Below are positions 47,361 through 55,406 of a DNA stretch of 64,000 bases, in pieces. The position numbers and the translations under genes are program-made. The DNA is from Symbiodinium kawagutii. Its lineage: Eukaryota > Sar > Dinophyceae > Suessiales > Symbiodiniaceae. The notes below the pieces were generated by a model. The model ran no database searches. It was not told where the DNA came from and saw nothing but the letters and a program-made list of their open reading frames with translations. The stretch's first letter is position 1. Each line of letters starts with the position of its first letter. The stretch lies in the NCBI GenBank assembly GCA_009767595.1, contig VSDK01009082.1, positions 39,241-103,240 of the forward strand. The letters are read 5' to 3'.

Positions 47361-47378
47361 TGGTAGCGGAGCCCGGTA
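47361..47378 (+). promoter_or_regulatory. Primer-binding site
   Basis: TGGTAGCGGAGCCCGG lies one base after the 5' LTR. The initial TGG pairs with the CCA end of a tRNA. The sequence resembles the TGGTAGC... complement of eukaryotic initiator-methionine tRNA 3' ends, so tRNA-iMet is the likely primer for minus-strand synthesis; this needs the host tRNA sequence. Confidence 0.8.
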
Positions 47379-47493
47379 ACCCCGGGCGGTTTTTGGGTGC
47401 GGTTGTTGTTTTCCCCCTTTTCGGTTTTTGGTCATTGTGGCCAAAGGTGATTTGCTGTAGCCTAAGCGCCCCTCAGGTGAGGTGTTTAGGGTG

Positions 47494-50400
47494 ATGGCTA
47501 CTGCGGGGGAATCCTCGCCAGTGCCGCCATCAGATGAGGATGTGGTGGAACAGCCTAGGACCTTTCCAGCACCTGCAGCAACAGATGCTGAAGTCGCTGA
47601 GTTCAGGCGATTCCAAGAGTGGATGCGACGCCAGGGGAATGGCAGTCGCAGGTCTACCCGACAGGCCAGTGACGATGAAGAGGACACCAAGGGAGCATCG
47701 GGGCCACCACCAACATGGGATGGCTCCACCAACTTCGAAGATTTCAACATCAAGGCCAAACTTTGGATCCATACTACGAAGGTAAGACCAAAGGCAAGGG
47801 GTCCCCTCTTGCTGAAATCCTTGTCAGGAGAACCTTTCGAGAACTTCAAACACCTGGCTAAGGACTCCAGTTGGTTGAATGACCCCAAGAACGCTGAGAG
47901 CTTGCTGAATACCATGGATACCCCAGAGTTTTACGGTGACGATCAACAGGAGCATTTACTTGCTGCATTGTCACGAATCACATATCACATGAAGAGAGGA
48001 AAGTCTGAGACATGGAGGGAGTATTTCACTCGTTGGGATACCGCTATGAGGAAGGTACACCACCACAAAGTGAATCTTCCACCTGAGTATGAAGGCTTCT
48101 TGATTGTGAATGGTCTGCAGTTGACAGACATGGAGACAAAGGCAATGCTGAATTTCACCCACGGAGACGTCACCCCAAAGGCGATTCGAGAATGGCTACG
48201 TAAAAGCGAAACGAAGTTGGGTGCCCATGAGCTAGGAACCGACAAGAAGAAGCAGGGCAACCAGATCTTACTTGCTGAGAGACCTAGCGATGACGAAGAC
48301 GATGATGAACTCGGAACCCAAGATCCCGAGATTCGTGAACTTGAGACCATGTTGACCGAACTCAATGGTGAAGATCGGCCTGTAGATGATGAACAAGAGA
48401 CCCTAGAGGAAGCAGAAACAGCAGAGATTTTGAGCACCATCCTGCAGAACAAGAAGAAAACCTTTGCCCAGACAGTCAAGCTGAAGAAGGAGAAAGAGAT
48501 TGGACGAGGCTACAACAAGCCCCGATTCTTTGAAAAGGACAAAGACAAAGGCAAGGGCAAGGGAAATGGCCTGTTGAGGCCAAACACCGAATACCGGATG
48601 ACCATCTCAGAGCTCAAAAAGCGCACTCGGTGTGCTAAGTGTCGACAGGTTGGACACTGGCACAAGGAGTGTCCAAATGCTGAGATGGGACAGAACTCCA
48701 AAGAACTTCACTACGTGGAGAGGGACTTCATGTATGAGACTTCTGAAGCCGCATTTTGTGGCTACATGGAGGATGTGACCGGACGAGATGATAGGATGAG
48801 TGCATCGTCTTCTGACTTGCTTCTGAGACAGGGCCAACCGTTTTCCATGTCTGACAAGGGACATGATGCTTTTGACGATTTCAACGATGAATCCCGTGCA
48901 CAGTACAATGTCCGCTGTTCCGATTTGTGTGATGTGTATGAGTTGTTTTTCTTTGAGAATTGTTTGAGTAGTGGAACCCCTAATCATGACCATATTCCCG
49001 ACTCGGCTTGTGCGACCATCGACACCGGTTGCCAACGTTTAGCCATTGGCAACACCACCTTGGAGAGTTTGCACGAGCACATTCCTACACCACTCAGAAT
49101 CTTCTTGAAGCCAGAGATCAATCGTTTTCGCAGTGTTCACGACACCTCGACAACCTCACATGTGGCAATCATTCCATGTGCCCTAGGTCCACGAGGATGT
49201 TTTCTCAAACCAGCTGTTTTTCAAGGTACTCATGAACATGATCCTTCGAGTAAGGCACCGTTCCTCCTCTCATTGCCTTTCTTGCGACATTGTGGAGCAG
49301 TGCTGATCATGGACTCAGACCAAGGACTGCAACTTCGACTGAACAAGGTCGACTTCCAGATCCCATGCCACATAGGACCGAGTGGGGCACTCCGGATTCC
49401 ATTAGTGAAGTATACCAAGAACATGATACAACGACTTAGTCAACAGCAGGAGAAGTTTTCACATGTAAGGGGACAAGAATTTGAGGTCTTTGAGGTTCAA
49501 ACCAATTCGACTCTCGACCCTTGTGTGTATCCTAGTTCCGGAGACCATGGAGAAAACTCACAAGCGCCCTCGCAACCAACAGACGGAGTTCAAGGACTTC
49601 GGAACCGAGTGGGGCCGTCTTGTGCACAAGTTGATCCGCCTGCTGATTCCGATCAACCTGTTGTTGGAGCACTTCATGAAACACCCCAACCACTCCAAGA
49701 ATGTCGTGGTGAATCTTGTCGACCAGATGGACAAGGACGAGTTGGAGAAACTGAAGCGCATCATCGAGTTGAAGCTTCAGAAGAATGCCATCGAGTCAGA
49801 CTTCAAGGAAACCCTGGACTCCCCAGACACGACGGAATGGGAGACAGTGTCCATGACGAGCTTCACCTCGAGAGCACCTTCCAACCTCGAAATTCCAGTT
49901 CCGGATCCCCGAGGAGAGAAACCCAAGGTGAAGACAGACAGAGTGGGAGATGTGACAGGAATAGAAGTGATGTTTGGACCAGTCCCCAAGTGTTACTGCC
50001 ATCAGCTTGCCCGACTTCACCTGAGCAAGGCAGACAAGAATCCCGACCGGCTGTTCTTCAACTGCGAGGAACAGAATTGCCAGTACTTCCAATGGACAGC
50101 AGCCCAGCCGTTTCAGGACGTGACTGCATGGAAGTACAAGAGCCAGCCAGGCCAAAAGGGATGGAACGATGCGGAAATCTTGCAACACCTGATCTACGAG
50201 AAGTGTCCTCACGACAAGATCACCAAAGCAGGAACCAATGCTCACATCAACATGGAGACATGCCGCAGCTGCGGCAAGATCCTGAAGAAGGAATCCAAGA
50301 AGAACCAGGCCAGTGTTGCCAGCAGCAGTTCAAAGGACCAGGAGGATTTCACTCAGTTCCAGGATTACCTCCGTTGGAAGAACATGAACAAGAAGTCCTG

Positions 50401-52368
50401 AGTGAACACGTCTCCAGGAATCCTTTGCCTGATAAACTGGCAAGGAGGATCAAACATAGCTTGAAGAAAGCTACCGGTTTTTGGAACCAAATCCATTTGA
50501 TGTTTTGCAATCATGGTGCTGACGGTGACGAGGCGTCCCTTGCAGTTAGCAAGATGAATGCCGAAATCATGGACGAAGTCAGAGCCAACCCCAAAGGAAC
50601 AAAAAGGGGTCACCAACTTGCGGAGATCTTCAACTTGAGCTATAGTCAACTTCGAACAGTAGCTGAAGTTTTCAATCCAGGATGTTTTGGCAAGGTAGCT
50701 AAGAAGTACAACCTGATTGAAGGAATGGCTTTTGACATCGAACTTGGACACAATCTACTTGATCACAATAAGAGAGAAGAAGTAAGAGAGTACCTTAGAC
50801 ATGTACGACCTGGACTAGTACTCATAGCACCACCATGCAAGATGTACTCAGCTCTCCAAAACTTGAACAAACATCGACGAGAAGGATGTGAAGAAACCAT
50901 GAAGAAGTACATACGAAACAAAAGGGAAGCAACCATCCTCCTCCATTTTGCCATCGATATCTGCGAGTTGTGCTTAGAGTTGGGACTGCGATTTATCTTT
51001 GAACATCCATGGACTGCCACCTCGTGGAAGGACCCTCAGATGAAACGACTTCTTCAACGAGACCAAGTCCACCTCCAATGCGCCGACCAGTGCAGGTACG
51101 GCCTTCATGGAGAACATGGACCACAAAAGAAACCAACCGGATTCGTAGTCAACGACAGAGAACTGGCAGAATTCTTGAGCAAGAGATGTGAAGGGGGACA
51201 CGTACATGAACATATTATTGGAGGAAGCAGATCCCGAAGAGCCCAAGAATATCCACAAGAACTTATCGAAGGAATTCTCAAGACATACTCGAAGATCATT
51301 CATCAACATGCAGAATTATTTCACCTGGAAGATATGTTACAGGAAAATCAAGACAGAGACAGGCGAATACAACAGTGTTGGAACCATCCCATAGAAGAAA
51401 AAGAGATCATGGCCAATGAGGACGAGGATGAAGAAGACGACGAATACCCGAGCCCGTCTCCGCCAGGTGAAGCCCTCGATGGTGATCGACATGTACCAGC
51501 TGGACAAGACCTACGGCCCGATCAAGAACTACCTGAAGGAGATCTTTCTGGACAAGGACTACTAGGCGCTCCGGATTCTGAAGGCGGAAGCCGAGAACTA
51601 CCACTGTCGTCTCGGTTCACTTTGCAGCAGTTAGTCAAGAGAGCACACGAAGGACTAGGACATCCAAACAAGGAGAGGTTTCTGAGGATTCTTCGATTTT
51701 CAAAGGCAAAGAAAGAGGTCATCGAGGCTGCGCAAAACCTTCGATGTAGCATATGTGAACGAAGCAAGCAAGTCAAACCTTCCAGAAGAGCAGCACCACC
51801 CCGAGAACTCGGTGTGAACGAAGTTGTAGGAGCTGATGTGGTCTATCTCCCCACTACTTCACAGAGATCAAGACCGGCACTCAACCTGATAGATTGGGGA
51901 ACCAAATTTCAGATGATCATACCAGTGGAGTCAAAGTCACCTGACGAACTACGTAGAGCATATCGACATTGGCTTCGGTTCCTAGGAGCACCAAAAACCC
52001 TTACTCTTGATCAAGGTAAGGAGTTTGTCGGCAACTTCGCTATGCGAGCAGAGTCCGATGGAACCTATGTGGACGTTGCTGCCATAGAGACACCGCAGCA
52101 AAGATCCATCACAGAGCGAGCAGGGAAATCCTTCAAACAGATGCTTTTGAAAGCCATGGACCACTACACATGCGAAACACAAGAAGACTGGGAAGAATTA
52201 GTGGATACCACAGCAATGATGAAGAATAGACTGATGTTGAAGAGCGGGTTTTCACCTGTTCAACGAGTACTGGGATACGCCACAGAGCGGTTTTTCACCT
52301 GTTCAACGAGTACTGGGATACGCCACAAAAATTCCAGGAGGACTCATGTCAGACGACGCCAACAATGA
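47494..52368 (+). CDS. gag-pol: Gag-protease-MTase-like-integrase polyprotein (truncated by frameshift)
   Basis: Starts at the first ATG, 47494 (an earlier GTG at 47482 is not a likely eukaryotic start), and gives 1,624 codons. Domains by residue: Gag 1 to about 330; a lysine-rich linker; CCHC knuckle 380-393 (CAKCRQVGHWHKEC); aspartic protease with D510-T-G; residues 685-968 overlap the zinc-finger ORF and read as low-information Gln/Pro/Arg/Ser-rich sequence; a methyltransferase-like domain about 1070-1245; an acidic spacer; integrase with zinc ligands H1385, H1390, C1418, C1421 and catalytic D1448, D1506, E1541. After residue 1597 a 43-bp duplication puts translation out of frame, and a 27-residue foreign tail follows. 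The integrase catalytic core is intact; its C-terminal part is in the next ORF. Confidence 0.93.
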   Translation: MATAGESSPVPPSDEDVVEQPRTFPAPAATDAEVAEFRRFQEWMRRQGNGSRRSTRQASDDEEDTKGASGPPPTWDGSTNFEDFNIKAKLWIHTTKVRPKARGPLLLKSLSGEPFENFKHLAKDSSWLNDPKNAESLLNTMDTPEFYGDDQQEHLLAALSRITYHMKRGKSETWREYFTRWDTAMRKVHHHKVNLPPEYEGFLIVNGLQLTDMETKAMLNFTHGDVTPKAIREWLRKSETKLGAHELGTDKKKQGNQILLAERPSDDEDDDELGTQDPEIRELETMLTELNGEDRPVDDEQETLEEAETAEILSTILQNKKKTFAQTVKLKKEKEIGRGYNKPRFFEKDKDKGKGKGNGLLRPNTEYRMTISELKKRTRCAKCRQVGHWHKECPNAEMGQNSKELHYVERDFMYETSEAAFCGYMEDVTGRDDRMSASSSDLLLRQGQPFSMSDKGHDAFDDFNDESRAQYNVRCSDLCDVYELFFFENCLSSGTPNHDHIPDSACATIDTGCQRLAIGNTTLESLHEHIPTPLRIFLKPEINRFRSVHDTSTTSHVAIIPCALGPRGCFLKPAVFQGTHEHDPSSKAPFLLSLPFLRHCGAVLIMDSDQGLQLRLNKVDFQIPCHIGPSGALRIPLVKYTKNMIQRLSQQQEKFSHVRGQEFEVFEVQTNSTLDPCVYPSSGDHGENSQAPSQPTDGVQGLRNRVGPSCAQVDPPADSDQPVVGALHETPQPLQECRGESCRPDGQGRVGETEAHHRVEASEECHRVRLQGNPGLPRHDGMGDSVHDELHLESTFQPRNSSSGSPRRETQGEDRQSGRCDRNRSDVWTSPQVLLPSACPTSPEQGRQESRPAVLQLRGTELPVLPMDSSPAVSGRDCMEVQEPARPKGMERCGNLATPDLREVSSRQDHQSRNQCSHQHGDMPQLRQDPEEGIQEEPGQCCQQQFKGPGGFHSVPGLPPLEEHEQEVLSEHVSRNPLPDKLARRIKHSLKKATGFWNQIHLMFCNHGADGDEASLAVSKMNAEIMDEVRANPKGTKRGHQLAEIFNLSYSQLRTVAEVFNPGCFGKVAKKYNLIEGMAFDIELGHNLLDHNKREEVREYLRHVRPGLVLIAPPCKMYSALQNLNKHRREGCEETMKKYIRNKREATILLHFAIDICELCLELGLRFIFEHPWTATSWKDPQMKRLLQRDQVHLQCADQCRYGLHGEHGPQKKPTGFVVNDRELAEFLSKRCEGGHVHEHIIGGSRSRRAQEYPQELIEGILKTYSKIIHQHAELFHLEDMLQENQDRDRRIQQCWNHPIEEKEIMANEDEDEEDDEYPSPSPPGEALDGDRHVPAGQDLRPDQELPEGDLSGQGLLGAPDSEGGSRELPLSSRFTLQQLVKRAHEGLGHPNKERFLRILRFSKAKKEVIEAAQNLRCSICERSKQVKPSRRAAPPRELGVNEVVGADVVYLPTTSQRSRPALNLIDWGTKFQMIIPVESKSPDELRRAYRHWLRFLGAPKTLTLDQGKEFVGNFAMRAESDGTYVDVAAIETPQQRSITERAGKSFKQMLLKAMDHYTCETQEDWEELVDTTAMMKNRLMLKSGFSPVQRVLGYATERFFTCSTSTGIRHKNSRRTHVRRRQQ
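49547..50401 (+). CDS. Overlapping ORF: GRF-type zinc finger protein, 284 aa
   Basis: Lies entirely inside gag-pol but in the +1 frame. It starts at an ATG in perfect ACCATGG context and ends at TGA. N-terminal part is helical and charged (VDQMDKDELEKLKRIIELKL). Residues 149-183 match the zf-GRF pattern: C149-Y-C151, then NPDRLFFNC173, C178 and YFQW183. GRF fingers bind single-stranded nucleic acid in proteins such as TOP3A, NEIL3 and APE2. A second cluster follows: C220-P-H222, H233, C239-x2-C242. The codon bias sits in this frame: I counted 42 of 50 codons ending in G/C near its start, against 26 of 49 in the polyprotein frame just downstream. It could be made by internal initiation, frameshifting or a spliced mRNA. 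An ORF extension back to 49481 would need a TTG start. Confidence 0.8.
   Translation: MEKTHKRPRNQQTEFKDFGTEWGRLVHKLIRLLIPINLLLEHFMKHPNHSKNVVVNLVDQMDKDELEKLKRIIELKLQKNAIESDFKETLDSPDTTEWETVSMTSFTSRAPSNLEIPVPDPRGEKPKVKTDRVGDVTGIEVMFGPVPKCYCHQLARLHLSKADKNPDRLFFNCEEQNCQYFQWTAAQPFQDVTAWKYKSQPGQKGWNDAEILQHLIYEKCPHDKITKAGTNAHINMETCRSCGKILKKESKKNQASVASSSSKDQEDFTQFQDYLRWKNMNKKS
50668..51228 (+). other. Methyltransferase-like domain in the polyprotein
   Basis: Polyprotein residues about 1070-1245, between the overlapping ORF and the integrase. Ordered motifs are FDIELGHNLLD (D1081), LVLIAPPCKMYSALQNLN with C1115 in the PPC position, FIFEHPW (E1170), QCADQCRYG, KKPTGFV and a C/H-rich end (C1232, H1236, H1238, H1240). 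In cytosine-5 methyltransferases a PPC motif carries the catalytic cysteine and an ENV motif the glutamate; here FEHP stands where FENV would be. The fold assignment is inference. Capture of DNA methyltransferases by dinoflagellate retrotransposons has been reported, but this domain is not a canonical copy. Confidence 0.55.
52242..52327 (+). repeat. 43-bp tandem duplication that breaks pol
   Basis: 52242-52284 is repeated at 52285-52327 with one mismatch (42 of 43 identical). Because 43 is not a multiple of three, the second copy is read out of frame and translation stops at 52368. The frame of the first copy and the frame of the downstream ORF agree if one copy is ignored, showing that the two large ORFs were one. 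Confidence 0.95.
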
Positions 52369-55225
52369 GGCGCACAATCGAAAAGCCACGATCGGTGACT
52401 TAGGTATCGAAAGAGCAATGCAGATGAGGAAAGCTGCAGCATTCGCGTTCTTCGAGACAGACTGCAGCGAAGCTCTCAGACGTGCCATTTCATCAGGACC
52501 AAGACCGTTGGAAGAATACCAGGTAGGAGAATCAGTGTACTTCTGGAGAAAAGGAAAGGACAAAGCTAGAAAGACCAGTCCTGAATGGTGGCACGGACCA
52601 GGAAAGGTAATCATGACAGACTTACCATCAACAGTGTGGATTGCATACCAGGGAACCTTAGTGAAGGCTTCCCCAGAAAGAATCAGAAAAAGTAGTGATG
52701 AAGAAGCAATCACATTGACTGGATGGATAGATGACCTGGTCAAGACAAAAGATGAATTCGACAAGTTGCCCACCAAGGGTTACATTGATCTCAGCACCGA
52801 ACCACTTCCTCCTCCGGAAGAACAAGGTGGAGACCTTTCGGACTATGAACCAACGGAACTCGGTGAAGAACCGAGCGAATTCCCCAGGAAGAGCTATCCA
52901 ATACCCACAAAGAGATACCGAACAAAGGCACCGCAAGAGATACCCGAACCAGAACTGCCTCCGGAACTTAGATCACCATCCATGCCTGAAAATGAAGACA
53001 ATGACATAATCTTCGATTCACCCGATGAACTTCCTCATGGAGAGAAACGAGATCATCAAGAAGAAATCGATGAAGAAGAATTCGAAGAACCACCAAGCAA
53101 GAGATCAAGAACAGAATGGTTAGAGATTTTCTATGCAAAGATGGAGGCACTTTCCAAGATGAGGCAAAAGAAGGAGGTCAGATTGGCAGAGATGAACATT
53201 GTGAACAAACAAAGATTCCATAAGGCAATGCAGAAGGAGGTGAACAACAACCTTACTGTGGGCGCATATGAGAAGTTAACTATGGAAGAATCTGCAAAAA
53301 TTCGAAGAGAAGATCCCAATAGTATCATGGAGTCACGATTCGTTCTTACTGCCAAACCTCTTGAAGAACATGAAATCGAACAGGCAAAAGAAGAAGGGAT
53401 ACTTTTGGATGGAATACCAGGAGAAGCATGTAAAGCCAAGGCAAGACACGTGATGAAAGGCTATAGTGAACAAGGAGCAGAATGGCTAGAATCAACTACA
53501 CCACAGGTTACCAGAGAGGGAGCTATGTTCACACTACAGCTTATCTCGAGTCACTGCTGGAAGCTGGGATCTCTAGATTTCACTCAAGCCTTTCACTCAG
53601 GTGACAGGATTCAACGGACGATTCATGCAGAACAACCTCGAGAAGGCATCCCCGGCATGCAACCTGGGCAGCTACTTCGGCTTTTGAAAACATGTTACGG
53701 ACTCACAGACGGTCCATTGGCATGGTATCGACACATCGATGAAGTTCTGACGAAAACTTTGGGTTACGAGAGGTCGCTAGGAGATCCATGTATCTACTAC
53801 TTGTTCAAGCCCGATGCAAAGCTCAAGACAGGGAAGAAACTACATGGTATCATAGCTATAGCAACGGATGATATTATACATGGAGGTAGCGAAGAACATC
53901 TCAAGGCCATGGAAACACTTCGACAGAAATACAAGATGGGAAAGTTCATTTTTGGAAGTGGCCGCTTTTGTGGAAAGAACCTGAAGCAGAACCCAGACTA
54001 TAGCATTGATGTTGATCAACAACACTATGTCCAAGAGAACATTTTTCAGATCGAAGTTACAAGAGCCAGAAAGAAACAGAGATTTTCTTTCTGTACCGAA
54101 TCAGAAGTGACACAACTTCGAGCTAGCCTAGGAGCCCTTGCTTGGATATCCAAAGAAACGAGACCTGACCTCGCCGGAAGAGTTTCACTTCTTCAACAAA
54201 CACTTCCTAGACCTCGGGTAAAAGATCTATTGGATTGCAATCAGATAGCGAATGACGCCAAGAAGTACATCAACAGTGGATTGAAGATCATGCCGATCAA
54301 CCCACAAAATCTTCGGGTAGGAGTAGCTACTGATGCAGCTTGGGGCAATGCAAGAGATAAACAAGATCTTGAAGGAGGATCCAAAGACCATTGGGAAGAA
54401 ACCAGTACCCAGTGGATCCGCCACCACGCTCAGGAACGCCGGACCCTATTTCACCCAGGAGCAGTACCAGGACCTGACCTACATCAGATCGACACTCGGA
54501 GGGTTACCAACAGCAACACTGGAGATATCATGGAAGACTCATGGAACAAGAACGATTCCTTGCGAACTTGGGGAAACCAACCATGGACCGGTACAACAAC
54601 ATTTACAAAGAAGGTTGCAACTAACGAGCTCATCAACGAAACCTTTCTTCGAATGTTACATGGTAGCAGTCAAGGAGGATATATCGTTCTCTACTATGAC
54701 AAGAAGTTAGAGAGTGAGCGAAACCCTCAAATGGTGACAGTTACTACATGGAAATCCACCAAGTTAAAGAGGAAGACCGTAAATACTTTGTCAGCTGAAA
54801 GTCAAGCCATGATTCTGGGAGTTGGACAAGTTCATTGGCACCGTTTCATGCTACTCGAGGCCCTTGGACACAACATGACCAACCAACAGTGGGAGCAAGC
54901 CATCTCCGAGATTCCCTTCGTTGCGGTTACCGATTCTCGTTCTCTTTTTGATTGTTTGAGCAAACTCGTTTGCACATACTCACAAATTGAAGACAAAAGA
55001 ACCGCAATCGATGTTGCGATCTTGAAAGACGACATGAAGAAGACAGGAGGACACACCAGGTGGGTCGAAGGAGGGAATATGGTCACTGACCCCTTAACTA
55101 AGAGTATGAAGGGTGATTTCTTGAGAAAGGTTTGTAACAGCGGATATTGGTCACTTACCCATTCCGGACACGAAAAACAGTGTCAGGAAGAATTCCTCAT
55201 CCACTTTCTATTCGATATGGTTTAG
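52346..55225 (+). CDS. pol: Integrase C-terminus, reverse transcriptase and RNase H (downstream part of split polyprotein)
   Basis: 959 codons from an ATG that was probably an internal Met before the duplication. Residues about 58-125 continue the integrase with a GPY/F-like module (GESVYFWRKG, WWHGPGKVI, VKASPERIR). The copia-type reverse transcriptase has D411 in LDFTQAF and D508-D509 in ATDDIIHGG, where copia elements usually have YVDD. RNase H keeps D663 (VATDAAW), E818 (TLSAESQA), D863 (VTDSRSLFD) and D915 (MVTDPLTK), so all catalytic acids are present. The gap of 154 residues between D663 and E818 is much longer than usual and includes STQWIRHH and RRTLFHPGAVPGPDL. No in-frame stop until TAG at 55223. 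Confidence 0.92.
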   Translation: MSDDANNEAHNRKATIGDLGIERAMQMRKAAAFAFFETDCSEALRRAISSGPRPLEEYQVGESVYFWRKGKDKARKTSPEWWHGPGKVIMTDLPSTVWIAYQGTLVKASPERIRKSSDEEAITLTGWIDDLVKTKDEFDKLPTKGYIDLSTEPLPPPEEQGGDLSDYEPTELGEEPSEFPRKSYPIPTKRYRTKAPQEIPEPELPPELRSPSMPENEDNDIIFDSPDELPHGEKRDHQEEIDEEEFEEPPSKRSRTEWLEIFYAKMEALSKMRQKKEVRLAEMNIVNKQRFHKAMQKEVNNNLTVGAYEKLTMEESAKIRREDPNSIMESRFVLTAKPLEEHEIEQAKEEGILLDGIPGEACKAKARHVMKGYSEQGAEWLESTTPQVTREGAMFTLQLISSHCWKLGSLDFTQAFHSGDRIQRTIHAEQPREGIPGMQPGQLLRLLKTCYGLTDGPLAWYRHIDEVLTKTLGYERSLGDPCIYYLFKPDAKLKTGKKLHGIIAIATDDIIHGGSEEHLKAMETLRQKYKMGKFIFGSGRFCGKNLKQNPDYSIDVDQQHYVQENIFQIEVTRARKKQRFSFCTESEVTQLRASLGALAWISKETRPDLAGRVSLLQQTLPRPRVKDLLDCNQIANDAKKYINSGLKIMPINPQNLRVGVATDAAWGNARDKQDLEGGSKDHWEETSTQWIRHHAQERRTLFHPGAVPGPDLHQIDTRRVTNSNTGDIMEDSWNKNDSLRTWGNQPWTGTTTFTKKVATNELINETFLRMLHGSSQGGYIVLYYDKKLESERNPQMVTVTTWKSTKLKRKTVNTLSAESQAMILGVGQVHWHRFMLLEALGHNMTNQQWEQAISEIPFVAVTDSRSLFDCLSKLVCTYSQIEDKRTAIDVAILKDDMKKTGGHTRWVEGGNMVTDPLTKSMKGDFLRKVCNSGYWSLTHSGHEKQCQEEFLIHFLFDMV

Positions 55226-55245
55226 TCAACACAAAGTGTTGGCGG
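55226..55245 (+). other. Region where a polypurine tract is expected
   Basis: The 20 bases between the pol stop and the 3' LTR end in GTTGGCGG. This is a poor match to a purine run. Plus-strand priming may use this weak GGCGG or an internal site. Confidence 0.35.
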
Positions 55246-55401
55246 TGTGAAATTGATTGTACAGATTGACACACCATATCGAATGATCGATGCTTTCGGC
55301 ACGAGGAAGGGTAGACAGAATGCAGACATCCCTGAGGGGCTTAGTGCTTGGGAAAATAGTCGCTGCAGTTACTCACCTTTCTGGCCTTGCTACGATTCAC
55401 A
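55246..55401 (+). repeat. 3' LTR, 156 bp
   Basis: Identical to the 5' LTR, TGTGAA...TTCACA. It should supply the polyadenylation signal, but no AATAAA is present, in line with the rarity of that signal in dinoflagellates. Confidence 0.96.
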
Positions 55402-55406
55402 GTTTC
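55402..55406 (+). repeat. Target-site duplication, right copy (GTTTC)
   Basis: GTTTC directly follows the 3' LTR and matches 47199-47203. Confidence 0.93.

Larger units (their letters stand above)
47204..55401 (+). mobile_element. Ty1/copia-type LTR retrotransposon, 8,198 bp, polyprotein broken by duplication
   Basis: Complete element: 156-bp identical LTRs, 5-bp target duplication, primer-binding site, and gag-protease-integrase-RT-RNase H order, which is the Pseudoviridae/copia order. It is long for a copia element with such short LTRs because it carries three extras: an overlapping zinc-finger ORF, a methyltransferase-like domain and an RNase H insertion. LTR identity indicates recent insertion. 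A 43-bp tandem duplication at 52242-52327 shifts the frame, so the pol product ends inside the integrase, and integrase C-terminus, RT and RNase H form a second ORF. This copy is therefore probably defective unless supplied in trans. Confidence 0.97.

Noticed and set aside
47482..47493. GTG start four codons upstream of gag
   Set aside because: Eukaryotic initiation at GTG is unlikely when an ATG follows at 47494.
49481..49546. Upstream extension of the zinc-finger ORF
   Set aside because: Needs a TTG start; the ATG at 49547 in ACCATGG context is far more likely.
54333..54710. 125-codon ORF overlapping the RNase H region in another frame
   Set aside because: Unlike the GRF ORF, it has no zinc or other motif, no strong start context, and the main frame keeps the protein-like sequence.
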